Origin: Hyphomicrobiaceae bacterium
GTDB lineage: Bacteria; Pseudomonadota; Alphaproteobacteria; Rhizobiales; Hyphomicrobiaceae
Reading direction: 5' to 3'
Assembly: GCA_022844225.1 (NCBI GenBank)
Contig: JALHMC010000006.1
Span: 62,001-126,000, forward strand
Length of the DNA stretch: 64,000 bases
Positions 8,918 to 18,046 of this stretch are shown piece by piece. Position numbers and translations under genes: made by a program. The notes beneath the pieces were generated by a model. It did not search any database. It saw only the letters and a list, made by a program, of their open reading frames with translations, and was not told the origin of the DNA. Every line of letters starts with the position of its first letter. The stretch's first letter is position 1.

Positions 8918-8930
8918 AAAGAGAGGCTGA

Positions 8931-9896
8931 ATGATCCCCATTTCCGCCATTCAGAAGACCGCCGAAGCATTGATGGCCAAGGCCGCCATCGAGATTCCGG
9001 ACGACTACCTCGGCGGCTTGCGGGCGTGCGCCAATTCCGAGAAGGGCGATCTTTCCTCATTCGTCATTCAGGCGATGCTTGAGAACTACGAGGCCGCCAA
9101 GGAGGATCGCCGCGCCATGTGCGGCGATACCGGCGTCCCGCGGTGGTACGTGAAATTCGGCAACGACGCCCGCGTCGAGGGCGGCCCCGTCGCACTCGAG
9201 GCAGCATTGCGCCGAGCGACCGCGCGCGCCACTCAGGACGTGCCGCTGCGCCCGAACCGCGTGCACCCCCTCTGGCGCACCGATCACAACAACAACTGCG
9301 GTATCGGCGCGCCCGAGATCGAATACGCCTTTCACCCCGAGGGTGACTGGATCGACCTCGTGACCGTGCACAAGGGTGGGCTCTTCGGCACCGACTACCG
9401 GATGCTTTTTCCGGGTGACGGCATCGAGGGCATTAAGCGGTTCTTCCTCGACACCTGCATTGCCTTCGGCAAGCGCGGCCTCGCCTGCCAGCCGGCGATC
9501 GTCGGTATTGGCCTCGGTGGCTCGAAGGACATCTGCTCGGTCTTGGGCAAGCAGGCGGCGTGTCTCCGCGTGGTCGGCTCGAAGAACCCGGACCCGAAAA
9601 TCGCCGCACTCGAGGACGAGCTGAAGGAACTCGGCAACTCGATCGGCATGGGCGCCATGGGTTTCATGGGCTCGTCCATGGTCGTCGCGGCCCACATCGA
9701 GGTCGGCTATTGCCACACCGGCGGCATGCCGATGAGCGTGCACATGTTCTGCCTGTCATCGCGTCGCGCTGTGGCGCGCATTTTCGCAGACGGCCGCGCC
9801 GAGTTCCGCACCGATCCAGAGTGGTTCACGGACTACTCCCGGCGTTCCACCGTAGAGTGGGAGACGCCGGGCGCGGGGGCGCAGGCGGCAGAGTAG
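8931..9896 (+). CDS. Class I fumarase / L-tartrate dehydratase family, alpha (Fe-S) subunit
   Basis: Fe-S hydro-lyase alpha subunit of 321 aa, matching the fumerase N-domain. Three conserved cysteines suited to a [4Fe-4S] cluster are visible: C64 in MCGDTG, C186 in LACQPAIVGIGLGG and C274 in MFCLSSRRA. Also typical are FPGDGIEGIKRF and IGMGAMGFMGSSMV. The beta subunit that normally follows directly is not here; a matching beta gene lies at 17352. The substrate may be fumarate, L-tartrate, mesaconate or a related hydroxy-acid; the sequence alone does not decide. The C-terminus is slightly longer than usual. Confidence 0.85.
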   Translation: MIPISAIQKTAEALMAKAAIEIPDDYLGGLRACANSEKGDLSSFVIQAMLENYEAAKEDRRAMCGDTGVPRWYVKFGNDARVEGGPVALEAALRRATARATQDVPLRPNRVHPLWRTDHNNNCGIGAPEIEYAFHPEGDWIDLVTVHKGGLFGTDYRMLFPGDGIEGIKRFFLDTCIAFGKRGLACQPAIVGIGLGGSKDICSVLGKQAACLRVVGSKNPDPKIAALEDELKELGNSIGMGAMGFMGSSMVVAAHIEVGYCHTGGMPMSVHMFCLSSRRAVARIFADGRAEFRTDPEWFTDYSRRSTVEWETPGAGAQAAE

Positions 9897-9908
9897 AAGC
9901 GTCCCCCA

Positions 9909-10343
9909 TCAGCCGAGCCAGAGGTAGGCCTTGGCCAGCACCACATAGCGCAGCGTCTTGGCGATGCCGACGAGCGTGACGAAGATCAAGAACCGCTCTC
10001 GCATGACGCCGGCTGCGACCGTGATGGGGTCGCCGATGATCGGCACCCAGCTCAGCAGCAACGACCAGCGGCCGTAGCGTGCATAGCGTGCCTGCGCTTT
10101 GGCTAGACCCACTTCCGAGACCGGAAACCAGCGGCGGCCCTTGAACCGCTCAAGGCCGCGCCCAAGCCACCAGTTGACGACCGAGCCGAGCACATTCCCG
10201 ACGCTCGCGACAGCCACGAGAGCCCATGCCGAATGGCTTCGCTGGGCCAAGAGAGCGACGAGAACACTTTCTGACTGCGCCGGAATGATCGTGGCCGCGA
10301 GAAATGCCGCCGCGAACAGGCCCACATAGACTGTGACCTCCAT
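9909..10343 (-). CDS. YqaA-like (DedA/VTT-related) small membrane protein
   Basis: 144-aa integral membrane protein with about four hydrophobic segments. It contains the YqaA/VTT-type pattern FLAATIIPAQSESVLVALL near the N-terminus, GNVLGSVVNWWLGRGLERF in the middle, and WVPIIGDPITVAAGVMR, the re-entrant-loop-like motif, near residue 105. The family acts in membrane homeostasis or lipid transport; the exact substrate is unknown. It is transcribed against its neighbours and stops 13 bases from the dehydratase alpha stop, in a tail-to-tail arrangement. Confidence 0.87.
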   Translation of the reverse strand: MEVTVYVGLFAAAFLAATIIPAQSESVLVALLAQRSHSAWALVAVASVGNVLGSVVNWWLGRGLERFKGRRWFPVSEVGLAKAQARYARYGRWSLLLSWVPIIGDPITVAAGVMRERFLIFVTLVGIAKTLRYVVLAKAYLWLG

Positions 10344-10437
10344 GGCTGGTGACCTGATGACCTCGCTTGCCCCGGATCTTCTCCTATCGCATCCTCAGCT
10401 CCGTGACGACGCCCCTCGTGATCACAGGAGCCCGCCC

Positions 10438-11334
10438 GTGTCCCTTCCTATGCCCCCGCGCGGCGTCGTGCCGCCGATGACGACCCCGTTCGCGAAGAAC
10501 GGCGACTTGGCCCTCCAGCACCTGAAGGCACAGGTCGATTGGCTCGTGGCAGCCGGCTGCACGGGCGTTGCCGCAGGCGGCTCGACCGGCGAAGGCCACA
10601 CCCTCGACCGCGAGGAGTATCGTGACCTGATCGCCGCCGCGACGGAGGCCGCTGCGGGACGTATCCCGGTGGTCGCCGGCATCATCGTCGACTCGACGCG
10701 CGATGCGATTTTGCGCGGCAAGATCGCCAAGGATACGAAGGGCGTGTGCGCGCTTCAGGTGACGCCGGTGCATTATCTGTTCCGGCCAACCGACGATGCG
10801 ATGGTCGATCATTTTCGTGCCATGGCGGCTGAGACGAATATGCCGATCATCATCTACAACGTGATCCCGTGGAGCTACCTCTCGCCGGCGCTGCTCGTGC
10901 GGATCATGACGGAGGTGCCGCTGGTCGTCGGCGTCAAGCAGTCGGCCGGCGATCTCAAGCTGTTCGCCGATCTGATGCTGATGGCGCCGGAGAAATGCAT
11001 CTATTCTGCCGTCGACGCGCTGCTCTACCTTTCGTATGCGCTCGGTGCCTACGGTTCTATCGCGGCGCTGCCGGCTGCGGCCCCGCATGCCTCGGTGAAG
11101 GTCTGGGACGCGGTGCAGAAGGGCGATCACAAAACGGCGCTCGATCTCCACAAGAAGCTGCTCGTCCTCTGGAATGCGATGATCGCCGATAATCTCCCGG
11201 CCGCAACCCGGTATGCGCAGGAGTTGCAAGGCCTCCCAATGGGCACCTTCCCGCGCGCGCCGATGCCTATTGCAACCGAGCAGCAACGTGTGGCCATCAG
11301 GAAAGCGCTCGATGGGCTGGGGGCGTTGCGCTGA
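10438..11334 (+). CDS. Dihydrodipicolinate synthase/N-acetylneuraminate lyase family aldolase
   Basis: Class I Schiff-base TIM-barrel aldolase/dehydratase of 298 aa. GTG 10438 is preferred (CAGGAG seven bases upstream); the longer ORF-track start at 10333 would overlap the divergent yqaA start. Key residues are visible: GGSTGEG at 47-53 (substrate carboxylate), Tyr140 in IIIYNVIPW, and the Schiff-base Lys167 in VVGVKQSAG. Members other than true DapA act on sugar acids, hydroxyproline or aromatic aldols, and the location away from lysine genes argues for a catabolic role. An MFS carrier gene follows closely. Confidence 0.9.
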   Translation: MSLPMPPRGVVPPMTTPFAKNGDLALQHLKAQVDWLVAAGCTGVAAGGSTGEGHTLDREEYRDLIAAATEAAAGRIPVVAGIIVDSTRDAILRGKIAKDTKGVCALQVTPVHYLFRPTDDAMVDHFRAMAAETNMPIIIYNVIPWSYLSPALLVRIMTEVPLVVGVKQSAGDLKLFADLMLMAPEKCIYSAVDALLYLSYALGAYGSIAALPAAAPHASVKVWDAVQKGDHKTALDLHKKLLVLWNAMIADNLPAATRYAQELQGLPMGTFPRAPMPIATEQQRVAIRKALDGLGALR

Positions 11335-11376
11335 CGCACCGGGTTCGGGGCGCTGCACATCATAGGAGCGGATCGC

Positions 11377-12600
11377 ATGGTCACGGCACCGCACGAGGAC
11401 ATATCGAGCTACCGGCGCAATGTGCCGGTGCTGGCGTTCGCCCAGGGACTGTTCATGACCGTCCAGTCGATGGGGACGGTCACGCTGCCGCTCGCTGCTC
11501 TCGCGATGCTGGAGCCCAAGTGGCACTGGCTGGCCACGATGCCGCTTTTCCTCAATCACGCCGGCATCATGGCGCTTACGATCCCGGCTTCGCTGTTCAT
11601 GGCGCGTGTCGGCCGGCGCGCGGGGTTCACGGTTGGCGCCTGCCTCTCGATTTCGTTCGGCGTGCTAGCCGCCCTTGCCGTGCTCTGGCGCAGTTTCGAG
11701 CTCCTCTGCTTTGCGGCTTTTCTCAAAGGTTCGGCAGCCGCCTTCGCGCACTACTATCGATTCGCGGCCGCCGACGTGTCGCCCGTGCTCCTGAAGCCGC
11801 GGGCGATCAGCTATGTGATGGCGGGTGGTGTCGCGGCGGGCTTCATCGGGCCGGAACTTGCCAAGGCCACCGTCGACTGGTTCGCACCGGTCACGTTCAT
11901 GGGGATCTTCGTCGCCCTGTCGCTCGTCGCTGCTGCAAGCCTCCTGCTGCTGCAGACGCTCGCGATCCCGCCCCTCACCGCCACCGAGAAAGCCAAGGGC
12001 GGCCGACCTCTTGCCGAGATCGCGCGCCAGCCGGCCTTCATCACGGCCGTCATGTCGTCCATGTTCGGCTATGCGGTAATGACGCTGGTCATGACTTCGA
12101 CGCCGCTCGCCATGGTCGCCTGCGGCTACGGCTTCCGGGAGAGCGCGACGGTGATCCAGTGGCACATCATTGCGATGTTCCTGCCGTCGTTCTTCACCGG
12201 CCACCTGATCCAGCGGATCGGTGTGCTGCCCGTCATCGCGATTGGCGCCATCACTCAGGTCGGCTGTGCGATCATCAATTTGTCGGGGATCGACTTCTGG
12301 AACTTCCTCTTCGCCAATGTGCTCGTCGGCCTCGGCTGGAATTTCACCTATGTCGGCGGTACGACGCTCCTGACGCGCACCTACGAGCCGATCGAACGCG
12401 CCAAGGTCCAGGCCGCCCATGATTTCACCGTCTATGCAACGACGGCGACCGCAGCCCTTTTCTCGGGAGTGATGCACGCCTCGGCCGGTTGGCTCGTCAT
12501 CAACGTCGCCACGCTTCCGCTGATGCTCACGATCGTGCTCGCAACACTGTGGCTCGCCCAGCGGGAACGGATGGGGCGAGCCGAGCCCAGCCGGACCTGA
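11377..12600 (+). CDS. Major facilitator superfamily transporter
   Basis: 407-aa polytopic inner-membrane carrier with about twelve hydrophobic segments. The cytoplasmic loop 2-3 motif is MARVGRRAGFTVGA (a G-x-x-x-D/R-R-x-G-R type motif). A central hydrophilic linker lies near residues 200-215 (ATEKAKGGRPLAEIARQP). ATG 11377 has TAGGAG seven bases upstream. It begins 42 bases after the DapA-like gene and is probably co-transcribed, so it may move that enzyme's substrate or product; this is inference. Confidence 0.88.
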   Translation: MVTAPHEDISSYRRNVPVLAFAQGLFMTVQSMGTVTLPLAALAMLEPKWHWLATMPLFLNHAGIMALTIPASLFMARVGRRAGFTVGACLSISFGVLAALAVLWRSFELLCFAAFLKGSAAAFAHYYRFAAADVSPVLLKPRAISYVMAGGVAAGFIGPELAKATVDWFAPVTFMGIFVALSLVAAASLLLLQTLAIPPLTATEKAKGGRPLAEIARQPAFITAVMSSMFGYAVMTLVMTSTPLAMVACGYGFRESATVIQWHIIAMFLPSFFTGHLIQRIGVLPVIAIGAITQVGCAIINLSGIDFWNFLFANVLVGLGWNFTYVGGTTLLTRTYEPIERAKVQAAHDFTVYATTATAALFSGVMHASAGWLVINVATLPLMLTIVLATLWLAQRERMGRAEPSRT

Positions 12601-12708
12601 GCTGGAAGGCTGCCACCTGCCAGCTCGGTCCTTTGCCTTGGCCCCAGAGCGCAGGCCGGCTAGGCTCACGCGAATCCTTTTGCGCACGCCTGATCCGAGG
12701 GAACTGCC

Positions 12709-13812
12709 ATGAAAACCCGCGCCGCCGTACTCACCGAGGTCAACAAGCCGCTCCAGATCATGGAACTGGAGCAGGAAGGACCGAAAGCCGGCGAGGTGCG
12801 CGTCAAGGTGAAGGCCGCCGGCGTCTGCATGTCCGACTGGCACATCATGATCGGCGACTGGCCGCTGCCGCTGCCGATGGTCCTCGGCCACGAAGCTGCT
12901 GGCATCATCGACGAGGTCGGCCCTGGCGTCACCAGCGTCAAAAAGGGTGACCACGTTATCTTCTCGTTCCGCTCGAACTGCGGCCACTGCGCCTACTGCT
13001 CGAAGGGACGCACGGTGCTTTGCATCGGCTTCAACGACACGCCACGCTGGGGCATGCACGACGGCACCAGCCGCGTGAAGCTCAATGGCGAGCCGGTCAA
13101 CGTGATGGCGCGCATCGGCACGTTCACCGAATACTCGGTCTGCCCTGTCGATCAGGTCGTGAAAGTCCGCGAGGACCTGCCCTGGACGCACGCGGCGATC
13201 ATCGGCTGCTCGGTCGCGACCGGCGTCGGCGCCGTGATCCGTCATGCGAAGGTGGAGGCGGGCTCGACGGTGCTCGTGGTCGGCTGCGGCGGCGTCGGGC
13301 TCAATGTCATCCAGGGCGCGCGGCTCGCTGGCGCAAAGACGATCATCGCCTGCGATCTCCTCGACAATAAATTGCAGATGGCCACCAACTTCGGCGCGAC
13401 GCACATCGTCAACGGCAAGCGGCAGGACGTGATCAAGACGGTGAAGGAGATCACCGGCGGCCTCGGCGTGGACTACGCCTTCGACGCCATCGGCACCGAG
13501 CCGACGGTTCTGCAGATCGTCGATTCCCTCGCCCCTGCCGGACATGCCGTCATCGTCGGCATTCCAGCGTTCTCCACGCGCGCACCGATCGCGCCACATC
13601 TCATGGTCTACGGCGAGCAGACGCTGTCCGGCACCTACTACGGCTCTGTGCGCCCGGCCGTTGATTTCGGCACCCTCGCGGATCTGTCCATGGATCGAAA
13701 GCTCAATCTCGACGACCTGATCTCACGCACCTACACGTTCGACGAGATCAACGAAGGCTTCCAGTTGATGGCCAAGGGCCAGGTTGCCCGCGGCGTGATC
13801 CTGTTCGATTGA
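12709..13812 (+). CDS. Zinc-dependent alcohol dehydrogenase (MDR superfamily, class III-like)
   Basis: 367-aa NAD-dependent alcohol dehydrogenase. Catalytic zinc ligands are C40 (GVCMSDWH) with H61-E62 (LGHEAAG). The four structural-zinc cysteines C91, C94, C97 and C105 are intact ([17 protein letters not shown]). The Rossmann motif is [14 protein letters not shown], with an NAD-type Asp in [16 protein letters not shown] lies upstream of ATG 12709. The C-terminal half ([17 protein letters not shown]) resembles Zn-ADHs that oxidise aryl or allylic alcohols. The natural substrate is unknown. Confidence 0.93.
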   Translation: MKTRAAVLTEVNKPLQIMELEQEGPKAGEVRVKVKAAGVCMSDWHIMIGDWPLPLPMVLGHEAAGIIDEVGPGVTSVKKGDHVIFSFRSNCGHCAYCSKGRTVLCIGFNDTPRWGMHDGTSRVKLNGEPVNVMARIGTFTEYSVCPVDQVVKVREDLPWTHAAIIGCSVATGVGAVIRHAKVEAGSTVLVVGCGGVGLNVIQGARLAGAKTIIACDLLDNKLQMATNFGATHIVNGKRQDVIKTVKEITGGLGVDYAFDAIGTEPTVLQIVDSLAPAGHAVIVGIPAFSTRAPIAPHLMVYGEQTLSGTYYGSVRPAVDFGTLADLSMDRKLNLDDLISRTYTFDEINEGFQLMAKGQVARGVILFD

Positions 13813-13820
13813 GCCAGCAC

Positions 13821-14465
13821 ATGCTCATCCTCTACTTCACGCCCGAGACGTGCTCGCTCGCGACGCACATCGCTCTGGAAGACGCCGGAGCCGCCTATGA
13901 GCTGCGCCGAGTCGACTTCGCGGCGACACAGCAGCAATCCCCAGCATATACCGCGATCAATCCCAAGGCCCGGGTACCGGCCTTGGTGACGTCGCGCGGC
14001 GTTCTCACGGAAACGCCGGCGATGCTCGCCTTTGTCGCGCAGAGCTACCCGGCGGCACGGCTAGCCCCCATCGACGACCCGTTCGCTTTCGCCGAGGTCC
14101 AGGCCTTCAACAGCTATCTCTGCTCAACGGTGCACGTTGCTCATGCCCACCGAATGCGCGGCTATCGATGGGTCGATGACCCTGCCGCCATCGCGGCCAT
14201 GCAGAGAAAGGTGCCCCAATCGGTTGGCGCCTGCTTCGATCTGATCGAGCGTCATATGTTGAAAGGCCCATGGGTGATGGGCGACGCCTACACCATAGCG
14301 GACCCTTACCTCTTCACGCTGGCCCGCTGGCTCGAGAAGGACGGCGTTGATACGGCGCGGCTCCCGCGTGTCATGGAGCACCGCGCACGCATGGCTGCCC
14401 GATCGCAGGCGGCCAAAGCTCTAGCCGACGAGATGGCGGCACCTATCGGAACACCTCCGGCATGA
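13821..14465 (+). CDS. Glutathione S-transferase family protein
   Basis: 214-aa soluble protein with an N-terminal thioredoxin fold (MLILYFTPETCSLATHIALE, then NPKARVPAL and the TETPAML glutathione-binding stretch) and an all-helical C-terminal domain. ATG 13821 is chosen because it opens directly on the first beta strand; the ORF-track TTG at 13809 overlaps the ADH stop. It follows the ADH by nine bases and overlaps the next gene by four (ATGA), so it is part of a coupled operon. The Ser/Cys near residue 11-12 may be the catalytic residue. Confidence 0.9.
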   Translation: MLILYFTPETCSLATHIALEDAGAAYELRRVDFAATQQQSPAYTAINPKARVPALVTSRGVLTETPAMLAFVAQSYPAARLAPIDDPFAFAEVQAFNSYLCSTVHVAHAHRMRGYRWVDDPAAIAAMQRKVPQSVGACFDLIERHMLKGPWVMGDAYTIADPYLFTLARWLEKDGVDTARLPRVMEHRARMAARSQAAKALADEMAAPIGTPPA

Positions 14466-15040
14466 AGCTCGCGATCGTCTCCGACATCCACGCCGACGCG
14501 AAGGCACTCCGGCGCGTCTTCGATGACATGCCGTCCGTCGATCGGGTGCTGTGCGCGGGCGATGCGTGCAGCGATTATCGCTTCTGCCCGGAGACGGTGG
14601 AGATACTGCTCGAGGTCGGCGCCCAATGCATCCAGGGCAACCACGAGCATGTGCTGTTCGGCGGCCAGAACCCCGGCTATCTCGCCAAATGCCGCGCACA
14701 ATACGATCACGCGCTGCTCGACGTTCTGGCCGAGGCGCCGCACTCTTTCGATCTCGAGGCGGCGGGTGCCCGCGTGCACATGATCCATGCGACGCCGTGG
14801 AGCCCGTTCTCCGGCTACATCAACCCGGGCAGTCCCAAGCTCGCCCAGTTCGCGTCGCTGCCGTATGACTTCGTGATCCTCGGCCACACCCATGTGCCGA
14901 TGGTCGAGCGCGCCGGAAGTGTCACCGTCATCAATCCCGGCTCGCCCTCGCAGCCGCGTGACGGTGACCGGCGCGGGGCCTATGCCGTACTCGATCTCGA
15001 AACCCGCGAGGCCACGATCCACCGCGTTCGCCTGGATTGA
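14462..15040 (+). CDS. Calcineurin-like metallophosphoesterase (YfcE/MJ0936 type)
   Basis: 192-aa dimetal phosphoesterase of the small YfcE-like class. Metal-binding motifs in order: D8 and H10 in SDIHAD, CAGDACSDY (GD motif), QGNHEHV (GNHE), MIHATPW, and GHTHVPM near residue 140. The closing NPGSPSQPRDGD is also typical. Substrates in the family are phosphodiesters or phosphatase-type compounds, unassigned here. Its start overlaps the GST stop (ATGA), implying translational coupling. Confidence 0.92.
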   Translation: MKLAIVSDIHADAKALRRVFDDMPSVDRVLCAGDACSDYRFCPETVEILLEVGAQCIQGNHEHVLFGGQNPGYLAKCRAQYDHALLDVLAEAPHSFDLEAAGARVHMIHATPWSPFSGYINPGSPKLAQFASLPYDFVILGHTHVPMVERAGSVTVINPGSPSQPRDGDRRGAYAVLDLETREATIHRVRLD

Positions 15041-15118
15041 TACCGCCTGAGCATCTGGCGGGTATGCGCCTTCCCCTGCTAGGCTCAGTGGCGACGACAG
15101 CAGCGGAGCCCCACGTCC

Positions 15119-16099
15119 ATGCAGTATACACAGCTCGGCCGAACGAGCCTCCGTGTTTCGGTCGCCGGGCTCGGATGCGGCGGCAACAGCCGGCTGGGGC
15201 TCGGTCGCGGAAAGAGCGACGCTGAGGCCATCGCGCTGGTACGCGCCGCCCGCGACGAGGGCGTCACGTTTTTCGATACCGCCGAGGTCTATGGCACCGA
15301 GCACATCATCGGCGAGGCGTTCTCGCCGTCGGAGCGCGCGGAGGTCGTGGTCTCGACCAAGAGCCGCATCCTCAAGGGAAGCGAGCGCATGACCGCCGCG
15401 GAGGTGGTGGCCAATCTCGACGCCTCGCTGAAACGGCTCAAATGCGAGCGCGTCGAGGTGTTCTTGTTCCACGGTGTCGCGCCGGCACACTACGACTATG
15501 TTCGCGAGGTGCTGGCGCCGGCGCTCCTCGCCGAGAAGCAGAAGGGCAAGATCGGCCATCTTGGCCTCAGCGAGACAGGCCCCAACGATCCCGAGCACGA
15601 GATGTTGCGGCGCGCGCTCGACGATCCGCTGTGGGAGGTGGGCATGCTCGCCTTTCACATGATGAACCAGAATGCCCGCGCGAATATCTTTCCACGAGCG
15701 ATGGCGCAGGGTTTTGGGACGCTTCTGATGTTCGTTGTTCGTAATATCTTCTCGAAACCGGGACTGCTCGCGGAGACCATGCGCGGCCTCGCCGCCGAGG
15801 GGAAGGTGCCGGCAGAGCTGGCGGCGAGGGAGAACCCGCTAGATTTCCTCATCCACCCCGGTGGGGCATCCTCGCTGCTCGATGCCGCCTATCGCTTCGC
15901 GCGCCACGAGCCGGGGGCTAATGTCGTTTTGTTCGGCACGAGCGACATTGCTCACATGAAAACAAATGTCGCTTCGATTCTGGCGCCGCCTCTGCCAGCG
16001 GTCGACGTGGCTCGCCTCTACGACCTGTTCGGCCACTTGACCGGTGTCGGGCTGGATTTGCCGGATCACATCAAGCCGCAAGCGAAGACGGCGCCATAG
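15119..16099 (+). CDS. Aldo/keto reductase
   Basis: 326-aa NADPH-dependent TIM-barrel oxidoreductase. The catalytic tetrad is in place: D53 and Y58 (FFDTAEVYG), K81 (VVVSTKSR) and H118 (VFLFHG). The N-terminus MQYTQLGRTSLRVSVAGLGC is typical of the AKR11/12-like bacterial group. The cofactor region near GTSDIAHMKTN is present. It lies 78 bases after the phosphoesterase on the same strand. The substrate is unknown. Confidence 0.93.
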   Translation: MQYTQLGRTSLRVSVAGLGCGGNSRLGLGRGKSDAEAIALVRAARDEGVTFFDTAEVYGTEHIIGEAFSPSERAEVVVSTKSRILKGSERMTAAEVVANLDASLKRLKCERVEVFLFHGVAPAHYDYVREVLAPALLAEKQKGKIGHLGLSETGPNDPEHEMLRRALDDPLWEVGMLAFHMMNQNARANIFPRAMAQGFGTLLMFVVRNIFSKPGLLAETMRGLAAEGKVPAELAARENPLDFLIHPGGASSLLDAAYRFARHEPGANVVLFGTSDIAHMKTNVASILAPPLPAVDVARLYDLFGHLTGVGLDLPDHIKPQAKTAP

Positions 16100-16137
16100 T
16101 GATCCATGTACGAGGCAGGGTACGCGAGGGGGAGACG

Positions 16138-16278
16138 ATGAAGGTCGATGCCCGACATGGCAGCCCTGCCGTTTTTCCCGCTGCTTGCGGCGCAAGGCAC
16201 GCAGCAAAGGACCCTGTCTTCGGATCCGCCTGGCTGACGGGCACCGTGCACGTCGCCTTCATTCGCTTCGCGGCATAA
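16138..16278 (+). CDS. Candidate 46-aa small ORF ahead of the DMT transporter
   Basis: A short frame runs from ATG 16138 to TAA 16276-16278. It has a strong ribosome-binding site (GGGGGAGACG) and encodes MKVDARHGSPAVFPAACGAR followed by 26 more residues. Its stop is three bases before the ATG of the DMT transporter, a spacing that fits translational coupling, and that gene has no good RBS of its own. I recognise no family. It may be a leader ORF, a degenerate gene end or chance; it is missing from the ORF track in this frame. Confidence 0.3.
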   Translation: MKVDARHGSPAVFPAACGARHAAKDPVFGSAWLTGTVHVAFIRFAA

Positions 16279-16281
16279 GCG

Positions 16282-17301
16282 ATGGCGCTCGGATCGACAG
16301 GCACCGCGGCACCGGCAGGGGGCAGGCTCGCCAACATTGGGCTTGCCATCGCGCCCATCGTTTTTCTGCTGTTCTGGTCGGCGGGATTTCCGTTTGCCAA
16401 AATCATCCTGCAATACGCCGAGCCGCTCACCGCGCTTGCGACGCGCTACCTCATCGTGCTGGTGGTGATGGTGGGCATTGCGCTTGTCATGCGGCCGCCG
16501 ATGCCGCGCACGCTGGGACAGCTCGGCCACATGCTGGTCAGCTCCGCGCTGCTGCAGATCGGCTATTTCGGTGCCTGCTGGTACGCGTTCTGGCTCGGCA
16601 CCTCGAGCGGCACAGTGGCGCTGATTCTGTCGTTACAGCCGATTGTCGTCTCGGTGCTCGCCCCTGGACTGATCGGCGAGCGCGTGCGGGCAATCCAATG
16701 GGTCGGACTGGCACTCGGCATCGCGGGTGCCGCAGCCGTCATCCTGGCGCGACTTCAGGTCGAGACAGTTTCAGCCCTCGAGTACGGCTTGGTTCTTGCA
16801 GCACTAGCCTCGATCACGGCGTCGACGCTTTATGAAAAGCGTTTCGTCGCCCCCCACCATCCGGTCACCGTCAGCCTCGTACAGCATCTCGTCGGGGCAG
16901 GTGGCACCGCATGGCTCGCGGTTGCCCTCGAGACGTGCCAAGTGCAGTGGACGTTCGAATTCGCTGGGTCGCTGGCGTGGTTCGTCGTCTGCAACTCGCT
17001 CATCGCCGTGAGCCTGCTCCTCTACATGATTCAGAAGGGTGAGGCCGCCCGCGTCTCGGCTCTGTTCTTCCTGGTGCCGCCGACGGCCGCCCTATTGTCT
17101 TGGTTGATGCTTGGAGAGACGATGCCGCTGCTGGCTTGGCCGGGAATGGCGTTGGCGGGCGCCGGCGTCATTCTGGCAACACGACGACCGCGGTTGGGCC
17201 CTCGTGCCGCGAAGGCGGTCGAAAGGCCGTTGCCGCCGCCGCCGCGACCATTCCGTACGCCGGTGGACCCGCTGCTGCCGATTAGCCATCCTCCGCGTTG
17301 A
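16282..17301 (+). CDS. EamA/DMT superfamily transporter
   Basis: 339-aa inner-membrane protein with about ten hydrophobic segments arranged as two EamA repeats (first repeat ending near VGLALGIAGAAAVILARL, second ending MALAGAGVILATRRP). The N-half motif WSAGFPFAKI and a Glu-rich short loop are typical of the drug/metabolite exporter family. The C-terminus is Pro/Arg-rich and cytosolic. The start lacks a clear RBS and may depend on the small ORF directly upstream. It lies 50 bases before a dehydratase beta subunit. Confidence 0.88.
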   Translation: MALGSTGTAAPAGGRLANIGLAIAPIVFLLFWSAGFPFAKIILQYAEPLTALATRYLIVLVVMVGIALVMRPPMPRTLGQLGHMLVSSALLQIGYFGACWYAFWLGTSSGTVALILSLQPIVVSVLAPGLIGERVRAIQWVGLALGIAGAAAVILARLQVETVSALEYGLVLAALASITASTLYEKRFVAPHHPVTVSLVQHLVGAGGTAWLAVALETCQVQWTFEFAGSLAWFVVCNSLIAVSLLLYMIQKGEAARVSALFFLVPPTAALLSWLMLGETMPLLAWPGMALAGAGVILATRRPRLGPRAAKAVERPLPPPPRPFRTPVDPLLPISHPPR

Positions 17302-17351
17302 TCCGGGCTGCTATGCTCGGGAGCGAGCACGAGCCGTAGCCGGATGAGACG

Positions 17352-18011
17352 ATGACCAAGCTGAAAACTGTTGATCTGCACTTGCCAGCCACGCGCGAGG
17401 ATTTGGCCAAGCTCGAGATCGGAACTGTGGTCTATCTCTCGGGCCGCGTTCATACCGCTCGCGAGGGCGTCTACAAGCGCGCCGTCGAGGAGCACGCCAA
17501 CGTCCCCGATGCGATCGGTACGGCGAGCTTCCACTGTTCGCCCGCTGCCTCCGTCGGTCCCAATGGCGAGCTGACGGTTGGCGCCGTGACCGCCACGGCT
17601 TCCTTCCGCTTCGCAAAATGGATCGACGGTTGGCTGGAGCGCTCCGGATGCAACGTCATCATCGGCAAGGGCGGCATGTCGAGCGAGATCTACAAGTCGA
17701 GCTTCCTGCCCCACGGTGCCATTTACTTGACCACTGTCGGCTACGGTACGGGCGCCTTGCTCGGTCGCGGCATCAAGAAAGTCGTCGCCGCGCATTGGCT
17801 GGAAGAAGTGGGAATCGCCCAGGCCATCTGGGTCCTGGACGTCGAGCGCTTCGGACCGTTCCTCGTGGAGAGCGACTTGCAGGGCCGCTCTCTATTCGAG
17901 CGCGAGAACGCGAAGATCGCACCGGGCCTGGAAAAGCTCTATGCAGGCACGCGGCCAGCCACGCTTCGGCGTTTTGGCGAGACCGACGACAAGACTGACG
18001 AGGTTATTTGA
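17352..18011 (+). CDS. Class I fumarase / L-tartrate dehydratase family, beta subunit
   Basis: 219-aa homologue of the fumerase C-terminal domain (TtdB-like). The evidence is VDLHLPATREDLAKLEIGTV, VVYLSGRVHTAREGVYKR, FHCSPAA, the catalytic-region IIGKGGMSSEIYK, and the aromatic W-V-L-D-V-E-x-F-G-P motif (IWVLDVERFGPFLVESD). Length is right for a separate beta subunit. It should pair with the alpha subunit at 8931 to form one Fe-S hydro-lyase, but the two are 7.4 kb apart with an opposite-strand gene between. Here it follows a DMT transporter. Confidence 0.87.
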   Translation: MTKLKTVDLHLPATREDLAKLEIGTVVYLSGRVHTAREGVYKRAVEEHANVPDAIGTASFHCSPAASVGPNGELTVGAVTATASFRFAKWIDGWLERSGCNVIIGKGGMSSEIYKSSFLPHGAIYLTTVGYGTGALLGRGIKKVVAAHWLEEVGIAQAIWVLDVERFGPFLVESDLQGRSLFERENAKIAPGLEKLYAGTRPATLRRFGETDDKTDEVI

Positions 18012-18046
18012 GGGGACGCGAGTTGTCGCCCGCATCCGCGGCTAGA

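Noticed and set aside
12599-12626. GAGCTGG...CCAGCTC stem after the MFS gene as a terminator
   Set aside because: Only seven pairs, a long loop and no T-run; it may be chance in GC-rich DNA.
11665-13599. 644-codon minus-strand frame across the MFS and ADH genes
   Set aside because: Spans two clear plus-strand genes; low-complexity His/Arg/Asp composition.
16044-16835. 263-codon plus-strand frame overlapping the DMT transporter
   Set aside because: Arg/His-rich without membrane segments; the overlapping frame from 16282 is a clear ten-helix transporter.
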